Source: Rhodospira sp. (GTDB lineage Bacteria; Pseudomonadota; Alphaproteobacteria; Rhodospirillales; Rhodospirillaceae). From it: 5,221 nucleotides of DNA. The notes beneath the pieces were generated by a model that saw only the letters and a list, made by a program, of their open reading frames with translations, had not been told where the DNA came from and did no database searches. Below, in pieces: positions 1 to 3,879 of the stretch. Numbering within the stretch: position 1 is the stretch's first letter; every line of letters begins with the position of its first letter. The translations under genes were made by a program, and so were the position numbers. Location: the NCBI GenBank assembly GCA_028277295.1, contig JANQGN010000139.1:1-5221 (forward strand), written 5' to 3'.

Positions 1-765
1 CAGGCTCCAGTTCCACAGCGCCGCCGCCGGCAGCGGCAGCACCAGGAACCAGTGCTCCAGGATGGCCAGGGCCATCATGGTGCCGACAAAGGTGTAGCCT
101 ATGGCATGGAAGTCCGACACGCCCGGCGCCATCGCCGCCTGGGCGATCAGCACCGCCGCCACCGTGGATACGGTCACCGACACCGGGAACAGCAGATTGA
201 TGGGCCGGGTGTTGTTCAGGAAGCTCTTGAGGAACGCCATGTGGTCGGGAAGGAATTCCTCGTTGAGGTTGCGCACGCCCAGGAACACGTTCAAGCGGGC
301 GCTTTCGTGCATCCACCACAACACCACGTAGGTCCACAGGCCCACCTGGTTGGGTTGCCCCCAGGTGAGCACGAGGATGACCCCCAAGGTGGCGACAATC
401 GACAGCTCATGGTATAGATTCGCCTGGAGCGCATGCAGAAAGTGCTTCCAGCCATGACACCCTTCCGGACAGGGGCGTTTGCGCGGCCCGGTGACATAGC
501 CCATGTAGAAGCTGATTTCCTGCCAGCCCCAGGCCAGCAGGCCATACGTGAAGGCCGCATAGGCACCCGAGATGGTGTCGTCGGTGGCATTGGCCCACAG
601 GCCGTAGAAGGACAGCCCGAGAATGCCGGTTGCCACCAGCATGCTCCACTTGAACGTGCGGGTGGGCAGACCGTCGAGGTACAGAATCACCCCGGTGGCC
701 AACCACCAGACGAACACGGCGTGAAGAATGGCCGCGATGTAGGACGCCAACAAACCTGCCTCCAT
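1..765 (-). CDS. puhE: PuhE, photosynthetic complex assembly membrane protein (DUF3623 family), 3' end cut by window edge
   Basis: The minus-strand frame stays open from ATG 765 to the window edge and gives 255 residues with no stop. It reads as the PuhE / putative photosynthetic complex assembly protein 2 family. Residues 20-34 contain WWLATGVILYLDGLP, followed by RTFKWSM. GWKHFLHALQANLYHELSI lies at 105-123, WWMHESARLNVFLGVRNLN at 150-168 and LEHWFLVLPLP at 236-246. Hydrophobic membrane segments lie near 8-30, 41-58, 68-90, 119-135, 141-152, 189-212 and 219-247. The family is usually about 260-280 residues, so probably only a short C-terminal end is missing. In Rhodobacter, loss of PuhE changes bacteriochlorophyll and core-complex levels; its mechanism is not settled. 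It is the last gene of the puh run here and follows puhC after 367 non-coding bases. The start is uncertain: a GGAGG overlaps the ATG and sits 5 or 8 bases before TTG codons 5 and 6, so 753 or 750 may be the true start. Confidence 0.94.
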   Translation of the reverse strand, partial: MEAGLLASYIAAILHAVFVWWLATGVILYLDGLPTRTFKWSMLVATGILGLSFYGLWANATDDTISGAYAAFTYGLLAWGWQEISFYMGYVTGPRKRPCPEGCHGWKHFLHALQANLYHELSIVATLGVILVLTWGQPNQVGLWTYVVLWWMHESARLNVFLGVRNLNEEFLPDHMAFLKSFLNNTRPINLLFPVSVTVSTVAAVLIAQAAMAPGVSDFHAIGYTFVGTMMALAILEHWFLVLPLPAAALWNWSL

Positions 766-864
766 TCCAGCCCGGGCCTCGCGTCCGGGTCACTGGCGTG
801 GTCCAACGGTCATGCGACGGGACCGTGACGTGTGCGGCGCTGGCCCATGGTCCCCAGCCAGCCA

Positions 865-887
865 TCCCAGGTCGTGGACCCCTGGGA
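865..887. repeat. Bulged inverted repeat in puhC-puhE gap
   Basis: TCCCAGGTC and GACCCCTGGGA can pair across a three-base GTG loop, with a two-base CC bulge. It is a modest stem in very GC-rich sequence and may be chance, but it lies in an otherwise empty gap upstream of puhE. Confidence 0.35.
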
Positions 888-963
888 CCCCTCTTGCCGG
901 GGCCCCCGCGGCCGCCCCGTGAGGGCGCGGCGCCTCGGCGATCCACGCCCGGCACCGTGCCGG

Positions 964-984
964 ACCTTGGTAAGCGGTCCCAAG
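964..984. repeat. Small inverted repeat CCTTGG/CCAAGG
   Basis: A six-base perfect stem with a nine-base spacer lies in the puhC-puhE gap. It is short enough to be chance. It sits only 12 bases from the stronger inverted repeat at 997-1025. Confidence 0.3.
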
Positions 985-996
985 GGGGCGTCCCAA

Positions 997-1025
997 TGGG
1001 TCGTTATTGTGGCACAGCCGACCCA
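997..1025. repeat. Inverted repeat TGGGTCG-N15-CGACCCA, possible operator or hairpin
   Basis: Two perfect 7-base arms (997-1003 and 1019-1025) flank a 15-base spacer. The spacer itself contains a second, almost concentric dyad, TGTGGCACA (1008-1016). The spacer is locally AT-richer than the surrounding gap. A nested dyad about 230-260 bases upstream of puhE could be a regulator site or an RNA hairpin. No known regulator consensus was matched. Confidence 0.4.
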
Positions 1026-1100
1026 AAGACAGAAGCAACCCCGGGTCAGCGGGCCGCCGGTTCGGTCCCTCGGCGATCACGCGCCACAGGCGCGGGCCGG

Positions 1101-1121
1101 CCCCCACGCCAACCATGGGGG
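1101..1121 (-). terminator. GC-rich hairpin just downstream of puhC
   Basis: On the minus-strand transcript CCCCCATG and CGTGGGGG pair (8 base pairs including one G-U) around a GTTGG loop, 11 bases after the puhC stop. No U-tract follows, so this is not a classical intrinsic terminator. It could be an mRNA-end stabilizer or partial terminator separating puhC from puhE. Confidence 0.45.
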
Positions 1122-1132
1122 TCGGGCGCGGC

Positions 1133-1768
1133 TCACGGATCGCTCACCACGCCAGGCATGTCCGCGTCCATTGCGTCCGCGCCCGCCTCGCGTCGTGTCT
1201 CTGTCCCATCCCTTGTGCCTGCATCTGTCGTCGCGGCCGCGCCGGCCATCGTCAGCAAGTCGTAGACCTGAGCCGTGTTATCCAGGCCATAGGCCTGCAA
1301 GGCAATGCTGGTGTTGGTGGCCGGGTCGTCCAGGGTCAGGCGACCGTCGCTCCAATAGGTCACGCGGTAGGGCGCCTCCATGTCCGCCTGATCCACCTGA
1401 CGCTGCCGGCCCAGGCTGCGCACCATGCCTTGCAGAAAACTGCTCAGGTTGCCGTCGACGATGGTCAAAGAGCGGTCGTCGGGCATCAGCCGCACGTCGA
1501 GCCCCCCCCCACCGACCGGAACGAAGCGAAACGCCTGGCTCTGAACGACGGTGACGCCGGTGTTACCCTCGCCTGGGTCCAGCCAGTAGCGCCAGGCCGC
1601 CGCCAGGACGATGGTCAAGGCCACCATGGCGAAGGCGGCATACAGGAAGGGCGCCGGTGGGGACATCGCCTTGTGACGCGCCTGCCGGATCTCCTCCTCT
1701 GTCATGGGACGAGGGTCCGGGCGTGGTGACTCCGGTGACGGGCTGTCGCGATCGGCGGCACCGCTCAT
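1133..1768 (-). CDS. puhC: PuhC, photosynthetic complex (RC-LH1) assembly protein
   Basis: The product has 211 residues. Residues 1-36 are a Pro/charged, probably cytoplasmic segment. One transmembrane helix follows at about 41-58, ending AAAWRYW. A predicted periplasmic domain (about 63-170) carries LMPDDRSLTIVDG, FLQGMVRSLGRQRQ and APYRVTYWSDGRLTLDDP, then AYGLDN, which match the PuhC family as I know it. Residues about 176-211 form a hydrophilic Ala/Asp/Thr-rich tail beyond the usual domain end. R. capsulatus PuhC is about 162 residues, so this copy is extended at both ends. PuhC is needed for normal assembly and organization of the reaction centre-LH1 core. The start is supported by AGGGAGG ending 5 bases before the ATG. 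It lies 197 bases after puhB. A run of nine G in the coding strand (1502-1510) encodes Gly86-Gly89. Confidence 0.93.
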   Translation of the reverse strand: MSGAADRDSPSPESPRPDPRPMTEEEIRQARHKAMSPPAPFLYAAFAMVALTIVLAAAWRYWLDPGEGNTGVTVVQSQAFRFVPVGGGGLDVRLMPDDRSLTIVDGNLSSFLQGMVRSLGRQRQVDQADMEAPYRVTYWSDGRLTLDDPATNTSIALQAYGLDNTAQVYDLLTMAGAAATTDAGTRDGTETRREAGADAMDADMPGVVSDP

Positions 1769-1773
1769 GCCTG

Positions 1774-1778
1774 CCTCC
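1774..1778 (-). promoter_or_regulatory. Ribosome binding site of puhC (GGAGG)
   Basis: GGAGG lies 5 bases before the ATG at 1768 and fixes the puhC start. The string GGAGGCAGG around it is also found at the puhE start region. Confidence 0.8.
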
Positions 1779-1965
1779 CTATGCTATGGCGATTTGAAGA
1801 TCAGGTGACGCCAACATTGCCACCCACGACGGCTCAGAGATCACCTCAGGCGGTTTCGGACCCAGTCGTCTCACCATAGTCTCGAGTCTCACCGAAGACG
1901 CCCTTATGGACTGTTCCTGAAACACGTCGGCGGCGCGACCCGGACCGGATCGCTCGGGACGCCCT

Positions 1966-2724
1966 CTAGCCGGCGGCTTGGGCGACGGCGCCCCCGCCGG
2001 CCCCACGGTCAACCCCAGAGTCGGCCCCGGACTCGGCGCCCTCATCATCCTTGGCAGACCCCTCCGGCACAGGCGTCACGCCGCCGGCCGAACCCCGCAC
2101 CTGGCTGCCCGCGTCCCCGTCCCCGGACGCGGCATGAGCACGCGCGGCATGGGCGCCCAAGGCGCGGGCCAGCACCTCGGCGGTGGCACGGGCATCATAC
2201 AGGCCCCGCAGCATGGGCTGGGTACGAGCCCAGCGCCACGGCCGCACATGCGGCCACATCAGCAGCCACGCCACGCCATGGCCCCGCATCAGCGACAGGG
2301 CGATATTGCCGGTTCCGTTGTGAAACACCTTGAGGTCGGCGTCGCCAATCACCTTGAAGGGGAAGTTCACGGTCATCGGCAGGGCCAGCCCATAGCGGAT
2401 GACCACGCGCTCGCTGGTGATGGTGTAGACGGTGGAGCGTTCGATCCACCAAGCCACGAGGGCCAGCAGGGCCAGCAGGGCGCCCCCCACCGCCAACGTG
2501 CCGGCCACGGTGACCACCACGTCCGTCACCGGCGCGCCGTCGTGCGCGGCGCTGGCACCGCTCCAGACCGCCAAGGCCATGAAATAGAGGGCAATCAGCG
2601 GAAACTGAAACAGTCGCCGCGCCAGGACTCGCCAAGACGGGGTGCATTGCCAGAGGATCCGTTCCCCGTCCGGCGGCACGTCGGGCAGGCCCGGGATCGG
2701 CTCGACGGCGTAATCATCTTGCAC
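1966..2724 (-). CDS. puhB: PuhB, photosynthetic complex assembly protein (bacterial PH-like domain)
   Basis: The 252-residue product begins (V/M)QDDYAVEPIPGLP, the usual PuhB N-terminus, followed by GERILWQCTPSWRVLARR at 20-37. Membrane segments lie near 41-56 and 68-93. The region from about 96 to 190 (STVYTITSERVVIRYG at 97-112, FPFKVIGDADLKVF at 121-134, RPWRWARTQPMLRGL at 161-175) matches the PH-like fold assigned to this family. The GTG start is chosen because GGAGGT ends 7 bases before it and the family motif begins right there. The in-frame ATG at 2757 has no ribosome site and adds 11 residues; an ATG at 2976 would add 84 Arg-rich residues. PuhB acts as a dimeric membrane assembly factor for the reaction centre and LH1 in Rhodobacter. 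Residues about 198-252 form a Gly/Ala/Asp/Ser-rich tail, so the protein is longer than the roughly 215 residues common in the family. Cys27 stands where Gly is common (WQGxP). Confidence 0.94.
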   Translation of the reverse strand: MQDDYAVEPIPGLPDVPPDGERILWQCTPSWRVLARRLFQFPLIALYFMALAVWSGASAAHDGAPVTDVVVTVAGTLAVGGALLALLALVAWWIERSTVYTITSERVVIRYGLALPMTVNFPFKVIGDADLKVFHNGTGNIALSLMRGHGVAWLLMWPHVRPWRWARTQPMLRGLYDARATAEVLARALGAHAARAHAASGDGDAGSQVRGSAGGVTPVPEGSAKDDEGAESGADSGVDRGAGGGAVAQAAG

Positions 2725-2731
2725 AGTCAGG

Positions 2732-2737
2732 ACCTCC
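2732..2737 (-). promoter_or_regulatory. Ribosome binding site deciding the puhB GTG start (GGAGGT)
   Basis: GGAGGT ends 7 bases before GTG at 2724. No comparable site precedes the ATG at 2757, which is preceded by a T-rich stretch. This supports the GTG start. Confidence 0.8.
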
Positions 2738-2770
2738 GGTGCTGGGACCCAGAACATGAACGACCAAAAA

Positions 2771-2807
2771 ACGGTCGAACGAAAACGGTCGACCACGGGA
2801 CGGTCGA
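2771..2807. repeat. Three tandem-spaced copies of ACGGTCGA upstream of puhB
   Basis: The octamer ACGGTCGA occurs at 2771-2778, 2785-2792 and 2800-2807 (TCGACCGT on the coding strand), at steps of 14 and 15 bases, 47-83 bases before the puhB GTG. The neighbouring CGACC at 2761-2765 can pair with the first copy. Regular spacing upstream of a gene suggests binding sites or an RNA structure; the regulator is unknown. Confidence 0.5.
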
Positions 2808-2842
2808 GACGGACCCTCGCGGATGCTCCGCCGGGTCGCCTG

Positions 2843-2859
2843 ATCGCGACACGCGCGAT
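2843..2859. repeat. Short dyad ATCGCG-N5-CGCGAT
   Basis: A perfect six-base inverted repeat with a five-base spacer in the puhA-puhB gap. It could be an operator half-site pair or chance in GC-rich DNA. Confidence 0.35.
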
Positions 2860-2963
2860 ACGCCGGATTGAGATGCCGGATCGAGGGATGGGCGCCGCGC
2901 GCACCGGTTCCCGATGACCGAGCCCCCGGCGTCGACCCGTGTCCGGGGACTCATCGGGAGCGT

Positions 2964-2988
2964 GGCGGGCGGCCACCGGCCGCCCGCC
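2964..2988 (-). terminator. Strong 11-bp hairpin downstream of puhA
   Basis: GGCGGGCGGCC and GGCCGCCCGCC form a perfect 11-base-pair stem with a three-base loop, 46 bases after the puhA stop. No U-tract follows on the transcript side. It could be a U-less or attenuating terminator, or a 3' stabilizer that keeps puhA mRNA more abundant than puhBCE mRNA. Segment-specific mRNA stability through intercistronic hairpins is known for the related puf operon; its use here is inference. Confidence 0.6.
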
Positions 2989-2994
2989 TCACAC

Positions 2995-3020
2995 AGGCGG
3001 CCCCGGATGCGGAGCCGCCT
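2995..3020 (-). repeat. Second hairpin between puhA stop and main hairpin
   Basis: AGGCGGC (2995-3001) and GCCGCCT (3014-3020) pair over a 12-base loop, starting 14 bases after the puhA stop. With the stem at 2964-2988 it makes a tandem hairpin at the 3' end of puhA. Confidence 0.45.
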
Positions 3021-3034
3021 CTCCCACCAGTGGC

Positions 3035-3853
3035 TTACGCCTGGGCGAACAGATACCCGCCCGCATAGTAGGCGCTGATCTTGTCTTCCTCGAGCTTGGT
3101 GACCTGGTCGGGCCGCGCCGTGGTCGGCACCTGCGCGAACAGCTTGGCCGGGATGGCCGCCACCGTCACGGTCCGCTTACCCTTGTCGATGTGCGCGAAG
3201 TTGTTCGGCAGCAGCACAACCTTGGCCGCGGGGGTTTGCGCCGCCGCCTTGGTGCCCTTGCCACCCTTGGCCGCGGGGGCCGCCGCCGGGGCGGTCCCAT
3301 TCACCTGCACCTCGAAGTAGCGAACCATGGCCTCGGGGGTGTCCACCCACAGGTCGGTGACCTTGCCGGCCACCGCGCCGTCGCTGCCGATCACGTCCAT
3401 GCCACGCGGATCCGGCGACGAACTCTCCATGCCGTAGTCCTTGGTCGTGCGCATGGGCACGATCTTCGGCGTATTCTCCAGGGTCAGTTCCGGCTTGTCC
3501 TCACGCTCGGCGTAAGACGAGGGGCCAATGCAGTCGGCCAGCGGGTTGGTGCCGGTGGGCTCGAACGGCGAGCCGGGCCAGGGGGCGACGCGCTTGGCCT
3601 TCAGCGGCCGGGTGTCGCGCCTGTAGTTGGGCGCCTCGGACGTGCCGCCGTGGAACAGGTGGAAAGTCTTGGCCGGCGGCATCCAGAACCAGCCCGTCTT
3701 CTCGATCTTGCCGGTGACGTCGTATTCGAGCGGGTAGCCCTCACGACGGTCCTCGCGACGCAGATACAGGATCAGGGCCGCGAAGAAGAACCAGAAGACG
3801 TACAGCGTCACCTGGGCAAAGTCTATGTAGGTTGTAAACGCGCCAATAGGCAT
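3035..3853 (-). CDS. puhA: PuhA, photosynthetic reaction centre H subunit
   Basis: The product has 272 residues. It has a short periplasmic N-terminus, a single transmembrane helix (about 12-31, YIDFAQVTLYVFWFFFAALI) and the H-subunit motif YLRREDRREGYPLE at 30-43. A large cytoplasmic domain follows, with PFEPTG at 96-101, IGPSSYAERED at 109-119, IVPM at 131-134, DPRG at 148-151, AGKVTDLWVDTPE at 162-174 and LEEDKISAYYAGG at 254-266. The H subunit caps the L-M pair on the cytoplasmic side and helps carry protons to QB. Asp171 and Glu174 match Asp-H170 and Glu-H173 of Rhodobacter sphaeroides; the proton-entry histidines (H126 and H128 there) are replaced, as in Rhodospirillum rubrum. Residues about 185-210 are an Ala/Lys/Gly-rich insertion between the strands EVQV and KVVLLP. 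It follows lhaA by 26 bases and has GGAGG 7 bases before the ATG. Confidence 0.98.
   Translation of the reverse strand: MPIGAFTTYIDFAQVTLYVFWFFFAALILYLRREDRREGYPLEYDVTGKIEKTGWFWMPPAKTFHLFHGGTSEAPNYRRDTRPLKAKRVAPWPGSPFEPTGTNPLADCIGPSSYAEREDKPELTLENTPKIVPMRTTKDYGMESSSPDPRGMDVIGSDGAVAGKVTDLWVDTPEAMVRYFEVQVNGTAPAAAPAAKGGKGTKAAAQTPAAKVVLLPNNFAHIDKGKRTVTVAAIPAKLFAQVPTTARPDQVTKLEEDKISAYYAGGYLFAQA
3220..3279. repeat. 15-bp direct repeats 45 bp apart inside puhA
   Basis: CCTTGGCCGCGGGGG occurs at 3220-3234 and 3265-3279. The offset is exactly 45 bases, so the frame is kept. The repeats encode the two PAAK copies (residues 193-196 and 208-211) that bound the low-complexity insertion in PuhA, as expected from slippage or unequal recombination. 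Confidence 0.75.
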
Positions 3854-3860
3854 AGCGGAT

Positions 3861-3865
3861 CCTCC
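3861..3865 (-). promoter_or_regulatory. Ribosome binding site of puhA (GGAGG)
   Basis: GGAGG lies 7 bases before the puhA ATG, inside the 26-base lhaA-puhA gap. It supports strong independent translation of puhA. Confidence 0.8.
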
Positions 3866-3879
3866 ACGATCTAGAAGCC

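Larger units (their letters stand above)
766..1132. other. 367-base puhC-puhE intergenic gap without a gene
   Basis: No convincing gene is seen. The open frames on both strands give Arg/Pro/Gly-rich translations with no membrane segment or family motif. In Rhodobacter capsulatus and many relatives this position holds a small orf55 (puhD) and acsF; I see no remnant of the AcsF diiron motifs in the minus frames. The gap contains several inverted repeats: a hairpin just after the puhC stop (1101-1121), a 7-base inverted repeat at 997-1025, CCTTGG/CCAAGG at 964-984, and a bulged stem at 865-887. I found no clear -35/-10 pair, and no TGT-N12-ACA site of the PpsR/CrtJ type by eye. Confidence 0.7.
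2725..3034. other. 310-base puhA-puhB intergenic region
   Basis: No gene is supported; translations in all frames are Arg/Ser/Pro-rich without family motifs. From the puhA side it holds two hairpins (2995-3020 and 2964-2988), a short dyad ATCGCG-N5-CGCGAT (2843-2859), the triple ACGGTCGA motif (2771-2807) and the puhB ribosome site. A promoter for puhB could lie here, but I could not find a convincing -35/-10 pair. Confidence 0.6.

Noticed and set aside
407..955. Minus-strand frame of 182 codons overlapping the puhE start
   Set aside because: It is out of frame with the clear PuhE product, which covers 1-765, and its translation is Arg/Gly/Pro-rich.
790..1116. Minus-strand 108-codon frame in the puhC-puhE gap, considered as a PuhD-like or AcsF remnant
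   Set aside because: It has no hydrophobic segment and no diiron-type motif, and its Arg/Pro/Gly bias is typical of non-coding GC-rich sequence.
766..1132. PpsR/CrtJ or FNR-type sites in the intergenic gaps
   Set aside because: Scanning by eye found no TGT-N12-ACA pair and no TTGAT-N4-ATCAA; only partial halves occur.
2757..2783. T-rich stem CGACC-GTTTTTT-GGTCG as an intrinsic terminator
   Set aside because: The T run lies in the loop rather than after the stem, and the stem is only five pairs.
1978..2871. Long plus-strand open frame (297 codons) opposite puhB
   Set aside because: Its His/Gly/Arg/Gln-rich composition mirrors the puhB codons, and it has no recognisable domain.
2939..3874. 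Long plus-strand open frame (311 codons) opposite puhA
   Set aside because: It is antisense to the well-supported puhA, is Arg/Gly/His-rich, and shows no family motif; long antisense frames are expected in GC-rich coding DNA.
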